Source: Halichondria panicea (Eukaryota; Porifera; Demospongiae; Suberitida; Halichondriidae). From it: a stretch of DNA of 64,000 nt. Position numbers and translations under genes: made by a program. The notes below the pieces were generated by a model. The model was not told where the DNA came from. It did no database searches and was given only the letters and a program-made list of their open reading frames with translations. Every line of letters begins with the position of its first letter. The stretch's first letter is position 1. The stretch lies in contig NC_087384.1 in assembly GCF_963675165.1 (NCBI RefSeq), positions 3,184,501 to 3,248,500 on the forward strand, written 5' to 3'. This document shows positions 55,601 through 64,000 of this stretch, piece after piece.

Positions 55601-55670
55601 AAACTGTGAACAAGTGGGGCTTACGTGTACACATTGCATGCTGCTGCTGTGGATGATGATGATGATACAT
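49680..55670 (-). CDS. Phospholipase B-like protein (lysosomal Ntn hydrolase)
   Basis: Eleven exons, phase-consistent: 55670-55447, 53698-53446, 53218-53133, 52927-52704, 52125-52034, 51786-51629, 51528-51433, 51211-51140, 50948-50796, 50208-50049 and 49847-49680. Length 561 residues, as in PLBD1/PLBD2 (553-589). A signal peptide follows the second Met ([14 protein letters not shown]), so the ATG at 55634 may be the real start. Family landmarks: [68 protein letters not shown] and the C-terminal GHPDVWNF. Cys219 (52834-52836) is the expected nucleophile freed by autocleavage. Known relatives are lysosomal amidase/phospholipase-like enzymes. Intron 1 carries three transposons, introns 4 and 10 one each. 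PLBD1 or PLBD2 orthology was not resolved. Confidence 0.95.
50303..50630. mobile_element. pogo-like MITE in a phospholipase B-like intron
   Basis: Inverted ends AGTAGACTCTCGCTATTCCGG-like at the left and CCGGATTAACCAGAGTCTAC at the right, with imperfect match, flanked by TA-rich DNA. Resembles 4743-5031 but is more diverged. Confidence 0.5.
52203..52440. mobile_element. MITE, CCGTATAGCG family, in a phospholipase B-like intron
   Basis: Ends TACCGTATAGCGCGAAATTT and its perfect inverse at 52440. The interior has gtggattggcctc-type sequence shared with the fragment at 38221-38402. Confidence 0.8.
53937..54167. mobile_element. 231-bp TIR element, CAGAGGAGGTCC family
   Basis: Ends CAGAGGAGGTCCGACAACCG and its inverse. 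The arms match for at least 27 bases and more loosely further in (tgctgaatcagcattt mirrored). Direct repeats aaggtatagcatg, 13 bases, flank it at 53924-53936 and 54168-54180. Lies in intron 1 of the phospholipase B-like gene. Confidence 0.8.
54181..54555. mobile_element. 375-bp TIR element, TAGTCTGGGGGCC family
   Basis: Ends TAGTCTGGGGGCCAGACCT and its inverse. An inner inverted block (ggtctggagactcttgcagc) is also mirrored. Direct repeats gtatagcatg flank it at 54171-54180 and 54556-54565. It sits directly beside 53937-54167, inside that element's right-hand flanking repeat. Confidence 0.85.
54764..54863. mobile_element. 100-bp foldback MITE (TAGCCTCGAT family) with 9-bp duplication
   Basis: Almost perfect palindrome: arms of about 46 bases starting TAGCCTCGATCCCAGGCCGA and continuing through cgcttttataacggttaggc. 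Direct repeats gtgcaatat at 54755-54763 and 54864-54872. Third insertion in the same intron. Confidence 0.92.
54890..55440. other. Intron DNA with a possible degenerate repeat
   Basis: The phrases aggggcgtaactagaaaatt near 54931 and ctagttacgcccctggatat near 55227 are inverted, with more inverted similarity inside. They mark a poorly preserved TIR element of about 310 bp. No coding exon was seen. Confidence 0.45.
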
Positions 55671-56690
55671 TGCTCCCTAGCCCTGCTTGGAGGCCGAGGA
55701 GAGACAACGTCGTTAATTTTTTTGTGCACTACTATACGGTAGAGCCTGTAGCCTAGGTAGTGATCGTTAACTAGACTAAGGCTCTCATACAGCGCGCGCC
55801 TACACGTGCCACATCGATCCACATCTTTGTACTGGCCAGGTGAGCTTGTCCCCAAGTGAGTTATAATTATGTGTACACTTTGCAGTTAATCAACCATTAT
55901 CTAGATCTACACACGTAGACCGTAGATTTAGATCTTCAAATCTAGTGTATAGATCTATTCAGATCATTTACTTGTACATGTACGTACATGTAGAAGAGGA
56001 GTCTTACTAAAGGACCTTCTCTACATTACAGGGATCCATATTAAAGGGCCACTTAGCTCTACGGTATTGGGTATAATTTTGTCCCATTTTATAGCACCTA
56101 TGTATGTCCATGCCCTCACACTGGCGAGTGGGTGGCGCAGGGGACCAGCGTCCATCTTACCTGCCTTAGCCGTTATCGGATAGCTGAATTCAGTATTTTT
56201 GTTGCAATAATTATCGTTACTCATGTGTTTCATCATAGATGGTTCCATCAACAGTTTTTTCACCTCACCCCTACATGCATGAGAGGGGAATAGTTCCAAA
56301 GTGATGCAGTTGGTGGCGGCGGCTTAGCCTCAAATATGTTGCTGTGGCTGTAAATAAGATGAGATTGGAACCACTTGACCTTAGCTGATTAAGGTCACCA
56401 AACAGCCTAGATTTTAGTACTGAGTTGGCCACGCCCTCCCCAACTTGTATTGGAAAGAGGCTGGAATTCGAGACTAAGATTTTAGTGTCTGTAAGGGGTG
56501 GTTAAATTTGTACAAACGAAGGCTCTTGTTTTACCAGGCAGTTGCTACACGTGCCACATCGATCCACATCTTTGTACTGTACTTACTTACTGTTCTTTGT
56601 ACTTAGTACTAACCTCAATATCAGGCCGCTCATTGTATTGAGGCTATTATTAGCTAAGGTCAAGTTGTTCCAACCTCATTATATTCATGG

Positions 56691-57778
56691 TAGCCTCGAT
56701 CCCAGGCCGAGTTTTCGCTTTTATAACGGTTAGGCGAACAACTGGGCCTGGTACTAGTTGTCTGCGCATGCGTCAAATTTTCATTGTATATTTGTGGTCG
56801 GCAAAAATATTTAATAAGTCAATAATCGAAATTTGTACACAGAAAATGCACAGAGTGAGTACACAAAAGATGCACATAGGGAGCTGCTTCACAAAGACCT
56901 GGGGAGTTGCCAGTTGTGCTGCAGCACAATTACAGTGACCCAGGGCAACTTCAGGATGATTGAATGCCTTCAAATTACGTTTCAAAAAGATTTAGCAGGC
57001 TGCTGGACTTCTCTGATTCTAGGCCCCAACTCGTAACTCATTGCTTGAGAAAACGTAGATTCTCTTGATGTCTCTGAGCTACCCAGCAACGCTCGAATGA
57101 GCAGGTCATACTCCAGTCCTATGTCTGTGAGTATAGGACAATATTAAAAGAAACCAAAGACGGTTAAACCCTTACCTCAAACTGTCCAGTCTCGTCCGTT
57201 AGTATAGCCAAGAGGAGCACTGTTGGGATAGCTGGATATTAGCCATTGCTCCTGTACAGAGAAGTAGACATTTTAAATACGTGTAGATCTATACATATTA
57301 AATTTCTCGGTTATAGTGTCATTGTCGACGAGCTGATGATGGCAGCACCAAGTTCTCTAGCTCACACTCTTCACTTGATCCACCATATTAATGATGAAAC
57401 TATAGTCTACCTACATTCTTGCCAAACATGAACAAGACTTGATAGCATAGCCGGCCATAGGGCCCACACAAAAATATCTGACCTTAACAAGCTTGACAAA
57501 GCTTTATACCTCTTCCCTTGTTGTTCAGTCTTCAGAATAAGCTTCAGAGAAGAGAGAAGCTTCAGCTAAGAGCCATTCCAATCGATTCCAATAATGATAA
57601 AACGGGAACTGACTTCTAGTACACGATAGTACACGAATATAAATGTCACGAAAGTGAACGAGAATATCCATTCGTCAGAATCTGACGAACGACTGACGCA
57701 TGCGCAGACAACTAGTACCAGGCCCAGTTGTTCGCCTAACCGTTATAAAAGCGAAAACTCGGCCTGGGATCGAGGCTA
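56691..57778. mobile_element. 1.09-kb Mutator-like non-autonomous element (TAGCCTCGAT family)
   Basis: The two ends match in inverse orientation for about 88 bases, starting TAGCCTCGATCCCAGGCCGA and reaching cgcatgcgtca. Direct repeats tattcatgg flank it at 56682-56690 and 57779-57787 (9 bp). Its ends are near-identical to those of 54764-54863. The interior, about 900 bases, has no transposase. On the reverse strand it shows exon-like pieces with AG and GT borders, for example about 57130-57020 (LEYDLLIRALLGSS), which could be a captured host-gene fragment. Confidence 0.85.
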
Positions 57779-58110
57779 TATTCATGGTTGCCTTGAGGCT
57801 AAACCGCCGCCACCAACTAAACATGCGCTGCCACTACCTTCGAAGGTAAGCCGCCGCTACCAACTAAACAGCGCCGCCTCCTAATACAGATCATATAGGC
57901 TCATATACATGTACAAGATGCTCGCAGAGCATTCACCCCCTGTGTGAGCTTCATTGCAGCAAAACGGCAATAACTTTTAACCTTATATAATTACCAACAT
58001 TATTGTTATGTCATTCTGGGGAATGATCGTGAATCTAGAAGACATCGATTAGATTGATCGTTTTTGTCGCCTTCGAAGATCGCCTACACCCTATCCTTGG
58101 CAGTTAAAGC

Positions 58111-58867
58111 ATAGATTGAAAAGGAAGGGGATTGGAAATGAAAATGTTTGCGTGAAACACTCCGCGTTATAGGGTGTGGCTAAAACTACAAAGGATTATA
58201 TTTATAGTCAGCATGCTCATTACCTGTCTTGCTGCCATACAATGTGTTGTACATAGAAATGGTGAAATTGATCACTTTTTAATGTTGATTATTCTAAAAA
58301 GTAAAGAGAATCTAGCTCTAAAAGGTAGACTAAGCAACGCAGCCACTATCACTAAACAAATAAATGCTATACAAGAAGGAATAGCTCTTACTATGAAGTC
58401 GTGGGAGGTCAAGGCCCGTGGTGTCTCTAAAAGTATACTAAAGCAGTTTGAAGGACTATATATACTGCAATTGTTTATGAACAGTACAGCTTATCCATAG
58501 CATGAAACCATCCTCTATAGCACTTAGATACATAATAACCAAGTCAAGCAATGTCCTTTGCTGTTTCGGCTTCACAGCAGGGAAAGAGAAAAAGTTGACA
58601 TGGAGTATTCAAGCTAAACTCAACAAAAAGTAAAAACAGAGTAAAGACAAGGGACTTAGAGCTTGTCAGTGGTGTAAACTTACTTCTCTAGCGTACCTCC
58701 CAGCTTCTGAGTGATCAATAGTGGATAGGAGAGCTAGAAACAGTTGAAATACAACCTGAGTACGGTAAAACTAAAATATTCGCGAGCGCGAAATCATAAC
58801 GCGGAGTGTTTCACCCGTTGACACAGGGTGGCCTGGTCGTTTCCAATCCCCTTCCTTTTCAATCTAT
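58111..58867. mobile_element. 757-bp TIR element, ATAGATTGAAAAGGAAGGGG family
   Basis: Inverted ends ATAGATTGAAAAGGAAGGGG, continuing through attggaaa on both arms. Flanks agttaaagc (58102-58110) and ggttaaagc (58868-58876) differ by one base in nine. The interior has a frame at 58174-58500 with a hydrophobic start and a helical body (NAIQEGIALTMKSWEVKARG), unrecognised. The relative at 60392-60915 has an exact 9-bp duplication. Confidence 0.75.
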
Positions 58868-59049
58868 GGTTAAAGCAGGCGCAAGAAAGTGTCTAGCTTA
58901 CTCACACAGCTCGTTTTTATTTTTATTTTTTTCCTCGTATTACTCTGTATTTATAATTAAACAGCTAGGGAAAGTTTTTAATAGCCAACAGAGATATATC
59001 TGACCATGCTGTTTTTGGCATTAATATTATTCCAGTTTTATATTTGGCG

Positions 59050-59283
59050 GGTGTTTTAATTTGGCTACCGAATTTTCGCTATTTGGCTCCAGAGCCCTCA
59101 GCAAAAAATGTTCTTGGGTTCTAATATTCACGTTCAATGCCAGGTAACCACACCCACCAATAGCTTTGCATGTGAAGTACCAATGTGTGGGAGTTTTTCC
59201 CATTTTTAATTTTCGTGTCTTCTGTCTGCCCTCGAAAAACACGAAATTTTGCACCTCACACGAAAATTTCCCGCTGTACGGTA
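59050..59283. mobile_element. CCGTATAGCGGG-family MITE, left end decayed
   Basis: The interior phrase tttggctccagagccctcag is shared with 1340-1558. The right end reads TTTCCCGCTGTACGGTA. The left terminal repeat is hardly recognisable. Confidence 0.55.
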
Positions 59284-59400
59284 TTGGTATTATACTGTTT
59301 TGGTTTCTAACTATAAAAATGCCGAATAGCTTCAATGCTATAAACCTGTGTGCATGAGTGCAGCCCATGACGTTAACAATATCCATACCCCACCATGCAG

Positions 59401-62238
59401 TCGTACATTGTCAGGAGCAGTATGGATTTAGAGCCGAGAGCCTCAATACCAATAGATATAACTGTTTCTGGTTTGTCATTAAACACATTGAAAAAAAGGT
59501 TTGAACTAACAGATGCACAGCTAAAGAAAGAAATTGAAGAGAAATATATTCCAGAATTAGCGGACTGTTTTGACAATTTTCATGACTATTTTGAAAAATT
59601 CCCGCTGAAACGAGGACAAAAAACTGATGTGATGACAGAAGTTAATCGAAATGGAACTCAAGCTGGATGGAAGAAAGCTCTGAGCCTTTGGAGAAAATTG
59701 AATCCCTTTACTGCTACGTATGAATCCCTCCTTGAAATTGTGCTATCATTACAGAAGGGGGATGTAGCCGTCAGCATATGTGAGCTTATTCGTCGTATAG
59801 GTAAGTAAAATTGTGCAAGTTATAAGTGCATGGACCTTTTATTGGTGCATGATCTTGTGTGTGAAATATGAAATTATATATTGCAATGATCACCTTAATT
59901 GTTGGTCACACTGTATCTACCAGCTATGTTAATTAAGTTACTTACATCTACATTAATTTTATAGCTGTGGTTAAATTTTCTGGGGAAGGCATCGAAAGGT
60001 ATGAATGAGGAGAGTCGTGTGTATGTCAATCCATCACAAAGTCAATCATGTGCACATGCATGCGACTGTAAGAGACTGTAAAACATGGATCTGGCTTTGC
60101 ATGTATCATTGTGTAACACCTACCAATCTGGGTTTTAGCCAGTGGTGGAGTCTATACTATAGTAATTAGCACATAGGTTTGCTACTACGTACATGGCAAA
60201 GGGGTATAAAACGTACCCCGTAGGAAAATCTTTTCGTTGGAATGTTTCAGTGCACTGTACGTACAGCAGCTTATTATGATCGTATAACAGGAAAATTCGG
60301 TTTTAATTGTGACAAATGGGGGAGAATTTTATGTTTTGAGCGTGGATAGCTATGGCGCGTATGTAATGTTTCCTGCTATGGTGGTTGCTCCATAGATAGA
60401 AGAGAAAGGGATTGGCAACGGGGGCAGTTCACGTGATGCTTTTACATTGAATGTACACAGATGGGCCTGAAACCATCCGTGTTTCGCCCTAAAACTCACG
60501 CGAAAACCCGGGAAACTTATTGTGTCTAATGCCCTTCTCAAAGACCCCTCCAACACTTAAACACATGCCCCCTGATGGTAGGTATTATTTAGAAATGTAA
60601 TCTTGATTTTCGTAAAGTAGCTAGAGGTACACAGAGCCTCTGTCAGAGGCTTTTTCATGCTTGTGTTCCTATAGCACCTATGATATAGCTAAGGTTGTGT
60701 TACTAAGTAGTGTGCATGTCCCAAATCGCCACACAAATGAGGTGAAGTTGATGTTTAGCAGTAGAACTGCTCGTAGACTTTTTACAGACGGCAAAAACAA
60801 TTCTCATGAATTATTCATGTTTAGACTCCCACGTTAGAAGTAAGCCTCGAGGCGAAACACGGATGGTACTGGAAGCTAGTGCACTCCGTTGCCAATCCCT
60901 TTCTCTTCTATCTATGGTTGCTCCTTGGCTCTCATATTCTAATTCGCCTGTTACTTGATAGAACGATAGGTACATATTATGCACAACAACGTACGTATAC
61001 AGGTCTTCCACATGAGAGATAAAATAGTTTGATGTGAAGACTCAGTAGATGTTGAGAGGGCTAACACTAACTTATGTAACCTCAGAGTGCAGGTTAAAAT
61101 TGTGACGAACCTCAGTTGACAATCCTCGGAGTCGTAACTAATTCGCAAATTAAGATTCTTGTAATAGTTTCCTGTTGTACGGTATCCACGCTGTAGCGTT
61201 TATGGCTTATATTGCTACGTATGTCACTACGTTAATGTTCTCCATAAATATAAATTATAGGTCATGAAACAAATTGTGGCCGTAAGCACCCAACCACTAG
61301 GCAAAGTGTTACGAAGTTGAAACGATTATTCAATGAGTTAAAGAACGCTGTTCTGGCCTTGCTTGTTAGGAGGTCAAATGATGAAGAAAATTTTCTTAGG
61401 TCATTTCAAGATAGCTTAGTACTGCTGTCGGGATCTAAAGGAAAATATTTCTTCTCGAGAAAGAGTATTGCAAAACTACGACGGTCATCATCTTTTGAGA
61501 ATATCTTTGAGTTGTTGTCGGACAATTGGAACTTTTTCAATTGCTACCTACTTTGCTATGTTATTGACAACTTCACCAGTGACAATGATATTCGAAAGAA
61601 AAAGGAATTCTTTAGCCTCGAGCTCACTACTTTCTTGCAAACAACAACAGTGCCTGACTTTCACAGTGTTGGCCATGACACGGAACAAGTTGCCGGTGAT
61701 GGTACTTCAGAAATTTCTGTATATATGCCTTGCAACGCAATGACGTTAGAAGATGTCGAAAATCTAAAAGAAGAAATTACACATCAAGTATCCTTTGAGC
61801 CTCACACCTTGTTCTATACGAGTTCTGGTAACAATATATTGAAATGGAGTGTGCCTAAACATCTCGCTACAATTTTTGCAAGTGCTATTGATGAAACCTT
61901 TTTAGTTGAACATCACATTAAATTTTTACAAATTGATGGCGTTGATTTGAAGAGCTATATAAAACAGGTATAAATCATATATTTACATTTCTGGTACGCT
62001 TTTTAATTGTGTGTAAACTGTACCCCTATGGTAGATGCTTTAAAATTATACCTCGCATGACCTCGATCTCTAAGCATTGTTGCTAGATGTTCATGCTTTT
62101 ATTGTGCAGATGGCCCCGCAGACTGTTTCCCAGCCTATTACAGTCCGACGAACCACAGGATTTGGTTACAAACCCCCTCCCCTTTCAGTTACTATTCGAG
62201 AAGTTTTGATGCGATACCCTGATGGGCAAATTTTCAAG
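59401..62238 (+). CDS. Death-domain protein, probably incomplete at the 3' end
   Basis: Exons 59401-59800, 61261-61967 and 62110-62238 join in phase. Exon 1 may begin after an acceptor (accatgcag) or at the ATG at 59422. Exon 1 holds a Death-fold domain (LSLNTLKKRFELTDAQLK; later YESLLEIVLSLQKGDVAVSI) with the same plan as 15622-15961. Exon 2 carries a helical module with NWNFFNCYLLCYVID and a mixed alpha/beta region (MTLEDVENLKEEITHQVSFE and later ILKWSVPKHLATIFA). From memory such modules accompany Death domains in uncharacterised sponge and cnidarian proteins. Exon 3 is Pro-rich (YKPPPLSVTIREVLMRY) and ends at a good donor, so further exons should follow, perhaps outside the window. A MITE sits in intron 1. 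Adaptor or signalling role inferred. Confidence 0.6.
60392..60915. mobile_element. 524-bp TIR element with exact 9-bp duplication
   Basis: Ends ATAGATAGAAGAGAAAGGGA and their inverse, running through ttggcaacg. Direct repeats ggttgctcc at 60383-60391 and 60916-60924. Same family as 58111-58867; a further end lies at about 62822 without a visible partner. In intron 1 of the Death-domain gene. Confidence 0.85.
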
Positions 62239-63708
62239 GTACGTATAGACCGCCATAACCTACATGTGAGTGTGTTTGTTGTGATAATGAATAGCTACAT
62301 GTATATGTATACACGTAGGATGCTTTGATGCATGTAGTCTAATATTAACCCGATGCGTGTAGGTGGTCATGGGTCAAAGTATGTGTATGCTGAGTCTGCT
62401 CACCCGACTACTATTAAGTGCTGCGTTTATTAATAGTACATAGGTGTTTATTAATAATTATAGTACATGGTAACTATAATAGTTAGACACTGTTTGGAAG
62501 TTTATACATGATTTAGAATCCCGAAGGGCTAGTTGTAGTATCCCGAACGTAGTGAGGGTTCTACTAGCCCTGAGGGCTTCTAAATCATGTCTAGATCATA
62601 ACAACCGTGAGTCTCATATTTGAGTGTTCTTATCTAATCTTTGCTTCATGATTTTCTAAGTGTTTTATCTAAGTGAATTACACGATTCCTAAGTAAGTAC
62701 ATGATTTTCTAAGAACACTTCCTCTAACCAATCAGATTGCAGTATAGTATTTATATGTGTTGTTAGGCACGAATTCCAGTACATCATAGATATAATCACA
62801 CATTACAAAGGGTTTAGCCATAGATAGTAGAGGAGAGGGATTGGAAACACAGGGATTTCACGCGGCCCATGCGTGTCGCACCGGAAATAGACAGGAAGTT
62901 AATTTAATTGGGGCCAAAAGACTGTGAACAGATAGCTAGCTAGCTGTCTCTGGCCCATAGCAGCTACTACATACATAGATCTGAACTAGTTTCTTTGGTT
63001 GCTGTATATCAGAATGAGACTTTTCTCTGCCTTCAAAGAACAAGACATGCACTCACAAAAAAACTATAGTACTAGCCACAGCTCATGATCATAATCATAG
63101 ACTGCATACTTATTTCTTAACATTATGATACACACAATCACAAAGGATGCATGGAGAAATGATGATGTTTACAAACACAAAACATAATTTTTGTAAGTCT
63201 GACGACGTTTAGTATTTCCGTCATCAGGTCACTACACAGCTTTTGCACGACCAATCGTAATGAATAACAGTGTCCCTGCCCTTTGTCATTGGCATGCCAA
63301 ACTTTTCCAAATGGTCTTGGCAGATCCTCAGATGTTCTGAGTACCCTGGGAAAGCAATTTACGGGTAAGTTTGAATTAGCATATTTCTAAAACTATACAG
63401 GTTAGCAAGGGAAACTTTTCTCAAGGCACATCGGGATCATTAGGAAATATGTAGACCTAAACAGCAGTGATGTACAATGTATTGTTAACCAGCAACTCCC
63501 CCGCAAACATGTGTACTTACGAATTCTTATTTTCACACTTTTATTAACACTCAACTTAGCTATGCCTAAGGCATATTTCAATGCTTCCTCTACACTGTGA
63601 TCACTCTCAAGCAACCATGGCTACTTCCTAGCTCAAGATATCCCCCCACAAAGTTTCATACCTTCAAATTCCCAGCTAAATACGTGTAAAATAGTGCTAC
63701 ATGGACCT
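62239..63708. other. Gene-free stretch
   Basis: No exon continuing the Death-domain gene was found. It holds the hairpin at 62506-62590 and one end of the ATAGAT element family at about 62822. The rest shows short frames only. Confidence 0.4.
62506..62590. repeat. 85-bp imperfect hairpin
   Basis: Arms acatgatttagaa...gggctagt and actagccc...ttctaaatcatgt are inverted around a centre near 62548. A small foldback element or a structured RNA is possible; no target duplication was seen. Confidence 0.6.
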
Positions 63709-64000
63709 TAGTTGGGTGTGGCTCGACCATCCCTGACGGGAGGTCGGGTTACAAGCTTATCTGGGATTTGTTCTGCTGCATTATGTAACACCAGGAGTAT
63801 ATACACTCCTGGTAACACTACTATGAATATTCTTCTTCTCAAGTGGGTGTTAACTGACATGATGACGTATAAACCACAGCATACTGCATGCGGTTTCGCA
63901 ACTAGATACAAATGGAAGTGTAACCAAGCACGTGAAAAATGCTGCAATCTGATAGGGCGCCACTATAGTGGCGCTAGAACAAATCCCAGATAGGCTTGCA
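63709..64000. mobile_element. MITE, GGTCGGGTTGCAAGC family, copy 2, cut by window end
   Basis: Same ends as 8949-9213 (ggtcgggttacaagcttatc, and aaatcccagataggcttgca at the window edge). The interior is inverted relative to copy 1. It contains a 20-bp palindrome at about 63790-63809 absent from copy 1. Confidence 0.65.

Noticed and set aside
58174-58500. Frame inside the 757-bp element as a host gene
   Set aside because: Starts at a non-ATG codon within a TIR element and has no splice signals; more likely element interior.
59965-59999. Possible 35-base microexon in the Death-domain gene
   Set aside because: It would put the next exon out of frame, while direct joining of 59800 to 61261 is in frame.

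Overview
The window looks like nuclear DNA of an early-branching animal, most likely a demosponge (inference). It is about 60% A+T with many short GT-AG introns. It carries widely conserved eukaryotic genes (EMC6, SGF29, a phospholipase B-like protein) beside animal signalling domains: Death, SEFIR, caspase-like, and ROC-COR joined to an Ig-like domain. Intergenic DNA and introns are full of short inverted-repeat transposons. No tRNA, rRNA, operon or CRISPR was seen. Gene models below were made by hand from reading frames, splice sites and intron phases. They have not been tested against transcripts.

Layout: (1) 193-3168, copy A of a caspase-like/SEFIR gene, cut short after SEFIR. (2) 3169-10079, a transposon patchwork. 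(3) 10080-15961, an Ig-ROC-COR gene with a Death-domain exon after an intron filled with nested transposons. (4) About 16000-26790, a gene-poor zone with a LINE relic, a Tc1-like element and GC-rich repeats. (5) 26798-30803, copy B, whose caspase exon is broken but whose SEFIR-Death exon is open. (6) 30970-34270, a PH-like fragment, an RPA-like pseudogene and an opposite-strand gene for a small signal-peptide/transmembrane protein. (7) 34466-37999, copy C, a complete caspase-like/SEFIR/Pro-rich/Death gene. (8) 38482-41215 (-), a secreted or ER-lumenal JmjC protein. (9) 42853-55670, ordinary genes: a coiled-coil protein, EMC6 (-), SGF29 (+) and phospholipase B-like (-). (10) 55671-59400, transposons. 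(11) 59401-62238, a Death-domain gene, probably continuing further 3'. (12) The remainder holds transposon ends.

The most notable biology is the triplicated caspase-like/SEFIR/Death family. SEFIR is the domain of IL-17 receptors and Act1, and Death domains are adaptor modules, so the complete copy C could link an IL-17-like platform directly to a cysteine protease. Decay of the other copies is complementary: A keeps protease plus SEFIR, B keeps SEFIR plus Death. Two further Death-domain genes lie in the same 64 kb, so this may be an innate-immunity or cell-death neighbourhood (inference).

The second theme is transposon biology. Several small foldback families carry 9-bp target-site duplications typical of Mutator-like elements. 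One 58-bp insertion has its own empty site preserved in the opposite arm of its host element.
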